A DNA stretch of 64,000 nucleotides from Siphonodentalium dalli (Eukaryota > Mollusca > Scaphopoda > Gadilida > Siphonodentaliidae). The notes beneath the pieces are model-generated. The model was not told where the DNA came from and ran no database searches. It was given only the letters and a program-made list of their open reading frames with translations. Positions 1 through 10,390 of this stretch are shown piece after piece; positions within the stretch are counted from its first letter, which is position 1; each line of letters begins with the position of its first letter. The stretch lies in contig CP136062.1 in the NCBI GenBank assembly GCA_032622095.1, positions 38,066,918 through 38,130,917 of the forward strand, given 5' to 3'. A program made the position numbers and the translations under genes.

Positions 1-900
1 GCCCTTGTATATCTTGCATGGCTATATTGCCAAGATGTGGCCAATATTTATATATGGAGTGCCAGTGTGGTAAAATTAATGATGGATGAATTGGTATAAA
101 GAGAGTGACTGTAAAACCACGAGTGTGGTTTATGAGTATACAGCGAAAGGCCGAATTGTCATGGTGAGGTCTATATGCACGTTTGGAGTTTATGAATGGC
201 CGTGTGCGCGGTGCGGGCCATTGGTATATCTAGAAGGACTGTAACGCCATTGGTGAGGTTTATATGTATACTATATATATACATGTAATGACTCTGTGGT
301 TTTGGGTTGGTGTATATGTATCTTTTGAGTGGATACATGGCCATGGGTGTCGCAAATATATATGCAGGGAGTGACTTTATTACCCCTGGTGAGGCAAATA
401 TGTATACAAGAAGTAATGTATGCTCACGAATGTGGCGATAATATATACCGGGAGTGACTATATTTTCATCGTTTGGATGTATATCTTGAGTGCCTATATG
501 GCCATGCATGTGGCAAATATATACATATACACGGAGTGACTGTATTACCAACGGTGAGACGAATAGGTATACATGATATTACTGTATGTCCAATGTAGTG
601 AATAGGTATACAGGTCGTGACTATATGGTCATGTGTGAGGTGTAGGAGTATATCTGATGTGCCTGCATGTTTACTCATGACTATATGGTCATGTGTTGGT
701 GTATGGGCATATCCATGTGTGGCTGTGTAGTAGTAGGTGAGGTGTATGTGTATAAAGCGAGTGACATATGTTCATTTATGTGGTGTTCATGTATATATGG
801 AGTGACTACATGGTCATGTGTAAGTTGCACTGGTGTACCTATGGATGACTATCGATTTCCTATCGCTATAACTCAAGGATATGTTAACCGATAGCGCCAA
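1..900. repeat. Degenerate minisatellite
   Basis: A diverged tandem repeat with units of roughly 50-60 bp. Each contains variants of GGAGTGACT, then TATGGCCATG or TATGGTCATG, then a GTGAGGT/GTATATG stretch. Short open frames exist on both strands but have no protein-like composition, and I regard them as chance products of the repeat. Confidence 0.7.
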
Positions 901-1882
901 TCTGTTAGTTCATAGCCGTAAAGGATACTGGGCAAATGCTGCAAATGTTCTAGTTCATAACTATAAAGCTCTCTATCAAGGTTGCCTTTAATGCAAGACA
1001 CTATGTCAATGCATACTACGTGTATTATTATCATATAATTGCAACTACTTTCGCTTTGACTAAAATTCGTGCATTTGATTGGTCAATGCCCTTAGATACG
1101 CTTGGTAGCGACAATATCTATCAGTGGAGGGAAGTGTCGTTTCCCGCATCACTGGGGGTAGTGATACCTTTAAAAGTTCGCAAACCAAGTCGAATATCCA
1201 TGGGGCGAATTTACCCGGAATTTTATTTTGTCCACCAATCAAATCGCAAGAAATCACTTCCGTTTCTAGTGGTAACACAAGACGCCAAATCTCAGCGAAA
1301 AATGATCGCCGATTAAACAGCAAAATAGTACATTAATTTATTTGGGGATAAAAGAATGTATTAAATAACTATTCCACCATTAGTATTAGTATTTATCCAG
1401 CTTCGTGCCAATACTAATATGACATGGCAGTGGTCACGAGAGCATAGAATGCACCTTTGTGGCGATTGTTTACTTTTCGAGTCGCCGGAGACCACAAATT
1501 CGGTGGCGAAGTTTGTGAACACCGCTTCGGAATTGCTATCGAATCGGATTGCCTTTATGACAATACATGTTCTAGAATCGTTTTAAATAAGTGAAATTTA
1601 CACCAGCAAGTACAGTTTAATAGTTGACGGCCCAAATTACGGGTGTGGTCTCTTGCTTTTGTGTAGTTGGAATGTCGGAATCAGCGATCGAATTGTGCGT
1701 GTTCATCTCGAACTTCCGGTCGGTCGCCCAATTTATTCTCGACCCAAATTCCCATTTCGGTTAAAAGAGTCCAGACACAAATATCACTTGGGTAGTTTTA
1801 CCATTTTAGTGTTTTTAATATAGTTTTTTTAAAAAGAACTTGTTTAATCACCAACTAATATGCGGATTGTCGTAATTATAAG
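901..1882. other. No gene recognised
   Basis: Mostly unique-looking sequence. Around 1,020-1,336 several frames on both strands stay open for 70-98 codons over the same bases. No recognisable domain or splice pattern was seen, so none is called as a gene. Confidence 0.5.
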
Positions 1883-2039
1883 CAATGAACGTCGTTTTCG
1901 ATGCATCTGTCGGCGTATAGAAGTGTCGGATGCCGAACTACATACTTTGTATAATTTCGCTTCGCGAAATTATACAGTATGTAATTCGGCATCCGACACT
2001 TCTATACGCCGACAGATGCATCGAAAACGACGTTGATTG
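1883..2039. repeat. 157-bp near-perfect palindrome (foldback element)
   Basis: The left arm starting CAATGAACGTCG is matched in reverse complement by the right arm ending CGACGTTGATTG, with very few mismatches. The centre is near 1,961 in AATTTCGCTTCGCGAAATT. The whole segment could form a hairpin with almost no loop. No coding content. It resembles a foldback or MITE-type element. Confidence 0.85.
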
Positions 2040-2470
2040 CATATATGTGCCGGGGCACGGTTTATGTCAAGTACGTTTATTTTTAACTTGTTCCTGTTTG
2101 AATTTGATAATAGGAAACGTGTTTCAAACTTTATTCGATCTACACTTTCTGTGAGAACAATTACCCACAGTCGATCCATACTGGTGTAGAGAGATCATAT
2201 CAGAGTGTCTCTTAATGGCGTTTGGTATGCAATATGAATGAAACGGTTTTCATGACAATATTATATAATTTAATACATTTTGATGCTAATGGGCCAGAGT
2301 AGCCACATAATATGATCCCTCTCAGTTCCGTTTCAATGTTCTGTCCATTTCCGTTCAAAGACAGACAGAATCCCAAAAGAAGTTTTCGGCAAAAATTCAT
2401 ACTGCATTCCTTTAACTGATTTGTCATGCCTCATAATGTACTTGGACAACCAGAATAAAACATTTAGTTA
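2040..2470. other. No feature recognised
   Basis: AT-rich sequence between the palindrome and the next tandem repeat. No coding, RNA or repeat feature seen. Confidence 0.5.
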
Positions 2471-2479
2471 CCAATTGAT

Positions 2480-3560
2480 TAAGTAGCATGTGTAATAACA
2501 AAGTGAGTCACAATTTGCAACCTTTTCGAAACAGCTTGTAATAATGTTCGGAATAAATATGACAAATCAACTTTTTACCATATTTGGTTGCCATTTTGCA
2601 AGCCATCTTGAGTAATTTTGTCTAAAACACCTGTGTCACACATTTAAGATAGATCAAAAATAAAAATCACATTTGATACCAAACATAGTTCCATTTTACT
2701 TGAACAAATGGAGCAAACCTGAAAAGTAATTTTTTTCCCGATTTTGATGCCAAGTTTGTGATAGAAAAAAATCCCATAATTTTGGTAATTTCAGTGGTTA
2801 AATTAGTAAAAATTAATCAAGGTGCATCATAAATGTTAGTATTCAATGTATATAAGACAGAATAGTCAATTTTATTCATCAAGCACACTCATAAGCGGTT
2901 GCACGGCAAGCTGGTGCAATATTAACCATTTTTCATATTTTGGCCGCCATTTTGGCAGCCATTGTGAGCCAAAGTGACAATTTTGATACCATTGAGTCGG
3001 AATATTCATAAGAAATATAATGCATCACTTACATTACACAGTCCTGCCAATATTTGATGACATATGACTAGAATCCCAAATTGTGATTTTTTTTGTGAAA
3101 TGTTATACCGCGTTCTGTACAATAGATTTGTTGAATGATCGGAAAGGGTGGGGACCCCACTTATGGCATATTTTATTTCCCCGATGCCCTGTTAACATGT
3201 TAAATACAAAATAAACTCACAATTCTCAACCAGTTCCAAATAGCAGAAACTTATCTTAAATATATCAGTAAAAAAAGTAACATTTTTCACTTCCGGTCGC
3301 CATTTTGGCTGCCATCCTGGGCGGTGAGTTCCAATTTTGGCATAAAAAGGTGTCGTTATGTCTTAGCTTCACAAAAATGTATACTTATGTATACATATGA
3401 CACGATATTATCACTATAATTGCATCAAATTTCAACAAACTGACTTAACGGAAAATGGCAGCCATACTGGACGCCATCTTGAATTACAAAAAATGCTCAA
3501 AGCAGATTTTAGAGGATTTTGGATATGTTATACAGGAGATCTTCCTCTTCAAAATGATAT
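2480..3560. repeat. Degenerate ~355-bp tandem repeat
   Basis: A phrase of the form GCCATTTTGGCAGCCAT recurs near 2,585, 2,940, 3,293 and 3,468. The first three are spaced about 355 and 353 bp apart, and the last about half a unit away. Flanking words such as CTCACAATT also recur, so this is an old tandem array with about three units. Confidence 0.6.
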
Positions 3561-3595
3561 ATAAACCAATTTAGTCCGAATTTATTCTAGGTTGG

Positions 3596-3768
3596 CCCTA
3601 ACATTATACAGTTGTCGCCCGTTGTCGAGGGAGACATTGAGATTTGTCACCCGCTCGAGAACGGAATGTCTCCCGAGGAGCGAAGCTCCGAGGGAGACAT
3701 TCCGTTCTCGAGCGGGTGACAAATCTCAATGTCTCCCGAGAAGAAGGGCAACAACTGTTTTGTTATCC
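3596..3768. repeat. Foldback element, GATAAC...GTTATC family, copy 1
   Basis: An inverted repeat of about 173 bp centred near 3,683 (GGAGCGAAGCTCC). The arms carry GAGACATTGAGATTTGTC, the block CCCGCTCGAGAACGG, and outer ends resembling ACAGTTG/CAACTGT next to TTGTTATCC. The same architecture recurs at 4,715-4,887, which defines a family. Confidence 0.85.
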
Positions 3769-4440
3769 GATTATACCACATAATAAAATCCTTGCCATCC
3801 ACACGCACGGTGTTGCACTGAGTCACGAGTGCTTTCTTTCCCGATTATGTATATTGTCAGTAAAACTTATCGTCCCATAGCATTTCTGTTCCATAAACGA
3901 TAGTCAAGCTGTTAAGCGTTTGATAATCCGCGTTTATTTACGATCAATTTGGTGGTTAAATCGTCAATATCGGTCCATGCAATGTAAACCAATAAGCCAT
4001 ATCATGGACGTATATATACATCGCTGGCCATATAGGTATGTTCTTGTCTTCTGCAATGTGGCATATTCAATGTCGTCTCGTGCGCGCAATTTACTCACGA
4101 TGTTAATTTCATAACGGTCTTTCCCGAAAGCTATTGGGAAGTTGTCAATTTCATTAATGTACATTCATATGTGTCAGTGCTCATGGCGATCCTCACATAA
4201 AATACTTCTATGATCACATTGCAGACATCGCGGAGGATAATCGTACAGTACCATTCATTCGCGACAAACGTATGCATTACGTTGTCAACCAGGAACATGT
4301 ATTACCAACCAACCTCAAGGGATCCTCTCTTTCAATCTTGCATCATAATGTCGACATGAACAAATTGATTCACCGAGATGTTTCGATGTAAAAAGTAAAT
4401 AATAACGCTTGTCCAATAAAAATATCAACTTAAAAGTTCG
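3769..4440. other. No gene recognised
   Basis: No convincing exon. Two short open frames on opposite strands around 3,920-4,164 overlap and look like chance. Confidence 0.5.
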
Positions 4441-4714
4441 AATATTAGTGTTCACTAAATATATGCAAATTAGCAAACACCACAACTGGCGTGTATTGCG
4501 AATCCGTGGGGTATATAAGATCTATGATTTTTTAATATGTATAGTGATGTGAAATCGATGAGTTACTGCAGTGTGTGCTTGGAGATATTCTTGCAATATA
4601 ACATCAGGCGGGCGACAAAAACAATGTCTCCCGGCTAAGCGGGCGACAGTGTGATTTGTCGCCCGGCACGTGACAGGACATGGGCCAATCAGAAGGGTGG
4701 AAAATAGGGAGGAG
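4441..4714 (+). promoter_or_regulatory. Promoter-like cassette, copy 1
   Basis: Contains a perfect octamer ATGCAAAT at 4,463-4,470, then TAGCAAACACCACA, then GTGGGG followed by TATATAA at 4,512-4,518. A CCAAT-type word (GCCAATCAGAAG) lies near 4,684. The same order and spacing recur at 6,820-7,085, which argues for a conserved module rather than chance motifs. Octamer plus TATA plus CCAAT is a classic RNA polymerase II arrangement. The transcript is unknown, and a mobile-element promoter is equally possible. Confidence 0.45.
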
Positions 4715-4887
4715 GATAACAATATACAGTTATCGACCGCGATTGAGTGAGACACGGGGATTTGTCGCCCGCTCGAGACCTGGAATGTCACCCGAGGGCC
4801 GCGAGGCCCGAGGGTGACATTCCAGGTCGAGAGCGGCGACAAATCCCCGTGTCTCACGCAAACAAGGGTGATAACTGTTTTGTTATC
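4715..4887. repeat. Foldback element, GATAAC...GTTATC family, copy 2
   Basis: 173-bp inverted repeat. The outer ends GATAACAATATACAGTTATC and GATAACTGTTTTGTTATC are reverse-complementary with small changes. Inner arms carry GATTTGTCGCCCGCTCGAG, and the centre is GGGCCGCGAGGCCC near 4,801. Same family as 3,596-3,768. A further GGGCGACA/TGTCGCCC pair at about 4,610-4,665 looks like a rudimentary relative. Confidence 0.85.
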
Positions 4888-5252
4888 TGACAAAGGAGTA
4901 CACACGAACCTCCTTAATAGCAGGCATAAATGCGCGCATATATTCTTTAATCCAGTTCGAAAAGTAAATTTTATGTTGGAATCATCGCTATTTAGAAAAT
5001 AAAACATTCATAATCTGGATGAATTAACAGACCCGTCATTTGCGTAGCTATTCTCCGGTCAGTTTGCTGGTTTCTTGGTGGAAATCGGTTCACGGAAAGA
5101 GGAGTAAAGCAATTTCGAAGTTGAGTAGCCATGCAGCGAAATGTTCTGTTTCGTTTCAAATGGCCGACAGACGTGTTCATTTCCAGATTGCTAAAATGTG
5201 AAACTAACACGTTGTAGTAGTGCAAAAAGAAATTGACATATGTCACAGCTTG

Positions 5253-6513
5253 TAGGGTCCTGCGAATTGGAGATTTTGATCGAATCGAGTCGACAAAATC
5301 GAATCGAATATCGAATCGAATCATACCTGTGTGTTGCATTCTCAATCAGGCATATAATGTCAATGATTAGACGACTTGTGAAACGTTCTATGAACTTTCA
5401 TGAAGTTCCATCATAACTTATGTGGCGATCAACCGTCGTTCCTGATACTATTAACTTCAATTGAGAATTGTCGAGAGAAAAAAACATTAAAACATCCATT
5501 CGGTCGTCACGACGATTCAATATGTAACCACTAAACGGATTATCGGAATTAAAATCACGCGCAATTTTTAGAGTTTGCATGTACATGCACAATTGCAAAT
5601 CGCCACTGGGAAACACCCTTTGTTATAAACTTGAAGATGCAACAACAGTCGCAGGGTAGCCTGTTTATGTAGTGCTGGTTGCTTAGATGGGTCGTTGTTC
5701 AAGACGCTTGCGATTTATATACCATGTTGCATTCATCACACGTGTTAGTTCCAGCACTGCATGCAGCTTTTATCATGTTTAAAATAAACATGAATAACAG
5801 ACGACAAATTGTCAAGTTTCAAGCAATGCTCTGGAACTGAAAGTCAACTTCAAAAGAAAACACCGCCCACGTGCACTTTTCGACGCCGGGAACACGTGTT
5901 GTTTACATTCTCAGCGATATGACATAACGCGGAATCTGAGACGTATAGTCAAGAGGATAACGCTAGTATGGAATACTGTTAGGGCCAACTCGCAACGGGG
6001 CGGGGAATATGAAATCCGCCAGTCGCGGAAACCGCGGAAAGCGACAAAACATCTGGCTGCGCACACAGATTTCATATTCCCCGCCCCGTTGCGAGTTGGC
6101 CCTAACAGTATTCCATACGCCAGCGGTTGCTCATGCAGTCTCATCGCTATTCTAATTTACGTGCGTCGTCGGTCCATCGGCGATCTCCGAGCTTTTGGCT
6201 ACCGTGTTCAAAGCTAGAATTCAGACGTATTTAGTCATCATATATTGGCTAATTACTGGCTATACTTATATTTAATATCATGCGAACGTGCGCGATGTAC
6301 AATAGGAATTATAAGCTGCATATATTCATAATTTTCGGGAATGATATGGCACAGAAACAGCTAAGATCGACCTGTGTACTTGTCCGTAAACAGCCTACTT
6401 TTTATATGTTTGTATATTCGAAATTTCGAGTTGGAAATTTCGAATCGAATTCGAATGGAATTTGACTTTCGAATCGAATCTCGAATCGAATATCGAATAT
6501 GCGCAGGACCCTA
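5253..6513. mobile_element. Non-autonomous hAT-like DNA transposon
   Basis: Bounded by perfect 12-bp terminal inverted repeats, TAGGGTCCTGCG at the left and CGCAGGACCCTA at the right. The flanks ACAGCTTG (5,245-5,252) and ACAGATTG (6,514-6,521) fit an 8-bp target-site duplication with one mismatch, the length typical of hAT elements. Both subterminal regions are rich in TCGAAT repeats (about 5,280-5,325 and 6,419-6,500). No transposase frame is present in its 1,261 bp, so it would need a transposase in trans. A palindrome is nested inside at 5,966-6,118. Confidence 0.8.
5966..6118. repeat. Inverted repeat nested in the hAT-like element
   Basis: About 50-bp arms. The left arm begins GTATGGAATACTGTTAGGGC and the right arm ends GCCCTAACAGTATTCCATAC. 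They flank a loop of about 52 bp containing GTCGCGGAAACCGCGGAAAG. Arms are essentially perfect, implying a young insertion or gene conversion between arms. Confidence 0.9.
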
Positions 6514-6819
6514 ACAGATTGCTACGCAACATACGGGTATTCTCTGAAGTCTGAGGAATGTATTGAAGAAAAGAAATAGTCAATTGATAAACAGTAAAGA
6601 GTGGCTATTTGAACTAGTACATAAACGTATTTGTAACGTATGTACATCGTATGTGCGAGCACACACCAACTGCATAATAAGGTTTATCTATTTGTCCCAC
6701 GGTCTTTATTATTGATATAAAAAGGTCCAATAGGAACATTACACATTATAACGGATTTGTGTCCGCGATAACACCATTTATACATAGCGTGTTTTAATTG
6801 CAACTAAAAAAACACACAC

Positions 6820-7085
6820 TTATGCAAATTAGCAAACACCACAGTTCGCGGTTGTTACGATACAGTGGGGTTTATAAAAACAGTGTTTTCGAAAATTGTT
6901 AGAGAGCTGTGAGAGTGTCTCTGCACGTTGAGTTCTTCGTAGTTCTATGTTTACTGGTAATAGCTTAGCGGCCAATAACTAAGACAATGTTACCCTCGAG
7001 GGTAATAAGGTGATTTACGGCCCGCCATGTGACGCACTCTCAGCCAATCAGAAGAGAGGAAAATGTGATGAAGGATAACAATTTA
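6820..7085 (+). promoter_or_regulatory. Promoter-like cassette, copy 2
   Basis: Homologous to 4,441-4,714. Octamer ATGCAAAT at 6,822-6,829 is followed by TAGCAAACACCACAG, then GTGGGG and TTTATAA near 6,871, then GCCAATCAGAAG near 7,044 and GGATAACAATTTAGTTTATC near 7,073. The foldback element that follows copy 1 is missing here, leaving only its outer GATAAC-type end. The regulated gene, if any, is not recognised. Confidence 0.45.
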
Positions 7086-8016
7086 GTTTATCGACCAGAC
7101 TATTACCCCCATCACACAAAGGATTAGTTTTAATTCCTTTACAACAAACTATTTAGCAGCTAAATTTAAGTTTGGAATCTCGATTCTGATGCTCATAGAC
7201 CTTTTGATTTATGAATAGATACTGTGACCATGTTAACCCATTTAGGCATAATTATGTAGTTAAGGATACAAACTCAAGAAGCCCCCCCCCCAAACCTTTG
7301 CCCATTGAAGGGCCAATCACCCCTGTTATGAATTGTTTGCAGAATTTCCATTCTGTCGCATTCCCAGTGCGACACTGGTATATTAAATGCTTTGAAAAGT
7401 CATCTCTTGTTTTTTTTGTTTAAACATATTTGATTTGTTCATAAATTGATTTATGACAAAAGGGATTGGAGGACAAGTGCTGTAATCAACAAGTCATCTC
7501 TTCCAATGACACCAGTAAGTTAATAGCCTGCCACTCTCCCCCGTGGAAAACAGTACATCATCTGATCTGATCAGACACTGTTTCACAAACAAATAACTAG
7601 GGAGAATAATGTGTTTGAATAATTAATTTAAAATTAAATAAAAGATGAATTCGGATGTATTGTTCTATGCAATCTAGTTTGTTTGGCACTTATCGTTTGC
7701 TTTAGAAGTGGGTTGGGATCTGTAACCATAATAATCTATTTTATGGATTTGTTTAACACTACAACTACCCACCTCAACTACATTTACCCTTTCTTATTAC
7801 ACTCCTATGCGTGATTTCCATTGAAAAAGCTGTTAATTTAAAATGGCAATGTCATTAGTGAATTATGTCATTTTTCGTGACGTCATTGACGTTACGTCGC
7901 TTACTGATCTAGACTGAATTTTCGATGGTTGATCTTTCTCCACATCGGGACTTTCATGCATTCATTCTGAGTGTTTTAATCATATTTGGCGAACCAAATT
8001 GATGCAGAAGTGTAAT

Positions 8017-8185
8017 AAATAGAGTAATCAATTAGTTCAGAGAATTACGTTAAATAATTCACTCGAGACGAGAGATGTATAGATAAGAAACTCGTGCGCT
8101 AAGGCGCACTCGTTTCTTACCGACGTCTCTCGCCTCTCGTGAATTATTTAGCGTAATTATCGGATCCAATTGATTACTCTATTTA
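8017..8185. repeat. ~170-bp foldback element
   Basis: Left arm AAATAGAGTAATCAATT (8,017) pairs with AATTGATTACTCTATTTA (8,168-8,185). Inner arms GAATTACGTTAAATAATTCA and TGAATTATTTAGCGTAATT also pair, closing on GTGCGCTAAGGCGCAC. Copy B lacks this segment at its matching place (about 23,520), so it probably inserted into A after the duplication. Confidence 0.8.
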
Positions 8186-8295
8186 GTTCAGCTTTCTGAT
8201 TCCAGTTGTGTACAGATACATATATTCCTGTGATCATATTTTTGATAATGTATATGCACCAGGTGTTGTAATATTCTCATATATATTTTGAAGAC

Positions 8296-8806
8296 CTCTG
8301 TCTGTCTGTCTGTCTGTCTGTTTGTCATTAATACAAATCTACGATTCTCGACCGATCGGGACGACACTTGGTACGTGTGTGTAGTTTGACCAGGCGGTGG
8401 TCGTTGTCGTATTGGCGACCCCGTGCGACGCCCGTGCAGCGCATGCGCAGACGAAATCTCGGAAACGGGTGGAGCTATCGACTTGAAATTTGGTATCTGA
8501 ATGTATCTTGCCCCGAGTACGAATTTTATCGGGTCGCCGAGCCCGTGCGACGCCAGCTTCGCGCATGCGCAGACGAGATCTCGCAAACGGGTGGAGCTAT
8601 CGACTTGAAATTTGCTATGTGAATGTATCTTGCCCCGGATACGAAATTTATCGGATCGCCGAGCCCGTGCGACGCCAGCTTCGCGCATGCGCAGACGAGA
8701 TCTGGGAAACAGGTGGAGCTATCGACTTGAAATTTGGTTTTTGAATAGCCCGGACAACGTCGGGCTGGTTTTGAATAGCCCGGACAACGTCGGGCTCATC
8801 GGCTAG
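8296..8806 (+). mobile_element. Helitron-like element with 122-bp tandem core
   Basis: Starts with a (GTCT)n tract (8,298-8,326). It then holds about three 122-bp tandem units (equivalent points 8,368, 8,490 and 8,612) with GCATGCGCAGACGA and GGTGGAGCTATCGACTTG. It ends with two copies of the hairpin AGCCCGGACAACGTCGGGCT (8,747-8,766 and 8,777-8,796). CTAG follows 10 nt later at 8,803-8,806, then T. A 3' hairpin just upstream of CTAG is the Helitron signature. No Rep/helicase is encoded, so it is non-autonomous. Open frames in the units are by-products of the repeat. The 5' end is uncertain. Confidence 0.6.
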
Positions 8807-9595
8807 TATGTATATATATAGGTTGTTAACAATTATCGTCTATGCTAATGAGGTGAATATTTATATTAGGCTGATAATTTCAAGGAAAAATATCACTGGT
8901 GGCAACTGATAACCCTTACTCCCTACCACTTTTTGAGGAAAATATATTTACTTCAACTCTTAAAATATATACTTTGAAATTACTGGATCAACGGATCTCA
9001 TATATTGGAATTATGCTTAATAGGGGCAGAGCTAGGATATTTAACACTCCCCCACCCACCCTATATAATCGGTTGAACGCAATCACAATAATATATATTA
9101 CGCATACACACTACGTTATATTTACGGTGAAAACTAATTTTGTATTATATGTTTGCGTATATCGATGTTTAGTTTCTAACAAAACTGTACTGGACAGCTC
9201 TATGTAATGTCTCATTGTATATTATAAAACTGTGTTTTAAATCGGAAAGTAGTCTCGCTACTGGATATTCGTAATGTAAATGGTCTCGGACTACGCCCTC
9301 GACCATCTAGTTTACGAATATCCAGTAGCGAGTCCATTAACCCTGACAGAAGAGATGCTACATATATTTTGTCGTGGTTAATACACGTGGAAGGCAAGCA
9401 ATCGTGCATTACGTTGGGCAATTCATATTCACATCTTAATGGATCGTTGTCTGTACCATACATGTAAAATACGATCGTGGCAAAACAACACATTGTCATT
9501 TAAAGTGAAAGCATTGGACACTTGTGGAGTGACGTCATAGTCATCTTATGAGGTATATAGAAAGGATCGGGGCATTCTATAAAGTGCTATAAAAC
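8807..9595. other. Copy-A-specific sequence, no gene recognised
   Basis: Copy B joins 23,620 directly to 23,650 where A has this stretch and the preceding Helitron-like element. It contains one inverted repeat (9,253-9,332) and otherwise nothing I can name. Confidence 0.5.
9253..9332. repeat. Short inverted repeat
   Basis: CTCGCTACTGGATATTCGTAA (9,253-9,273) is the exact reverse complement of the arm at 9,312-9,332. The loop is about 38 nt. It could be the core of a small foldback element. Confidence 0.8.
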
Positions 9596-10390
9596 ACTAA
9601 CACGAAGGAAGGATAAACAATGGGTCAAATGGATATATCACAACGGTATTAGATGAACTAACACTCTCTTGTATGTAGAATAAACATAATGCCTTTGGTA
9701 TTGATTGGTTTAACGACATATTATGTGATTGGTGCAGTAAATGAAGGCGATAAGTGAGTATCCAGGCACCAGACCCATGCACTGAAAGGTTGTAGAATAT
9801 TATTATAATTAAATATTACCGAAAATCCCAACCACATCAATCGTATCATTTCGGAAAATTCAAAGACTAAACTATACACAATCATTCGATCTTTTCGACC
9901 ATCCCGGGCGCCTCACGCCCAACTACTCATTCTCTCTCTAATTTGAGGAAGATTAATCTGTACTCATGCGAGTATCGATCACCCACAGATGAGTGTTGCA
10001 CATTAATTTAAGCGTTCAACACAAGACATAGATTGGTTGTAAACGTGTGGGAAAACTGTGCCACTGCACGTCTCTTAAATATGCTTATGTACGCAGGCAA
10101 TCAAGAAGGATTTCAACATGGAACCGTTCATAAAACGCATATCTGAATCACAAACAAAGAACGACACATCGATTGTGTGAATGTGGTTGTAAATACGCGA
10201 CGATTGCAAGCGGTAAAATATAGAAGCCCAGAGTGTTATCCTTCCGGGATAGCACAAGTGCCGTATCGACAAACCCATTCACATGCGAATCGTCCTTTGT
10301 TAATTAAGCGCCACCCGCCCGCACGTTTCGTCCGTCTGTTTGTGAATATTCTACAGTCCAATCCAAAAGTTTCCACGCGATAACCATTCT

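Noticed and set aside
1020-1336. Possible small gene of about 98 codons.
   Set aside because: Three frames on two strands are open over the same bases and none shows a domain, splice site or conserved copy.
8368-8806. Three similar overlapping 64-84-codon frames with RRRDLANGWSYRLE-like peptides.
   Set aside because: They are offset by exactly 122 bp and arise from the tandem core of the Helitron-like element.
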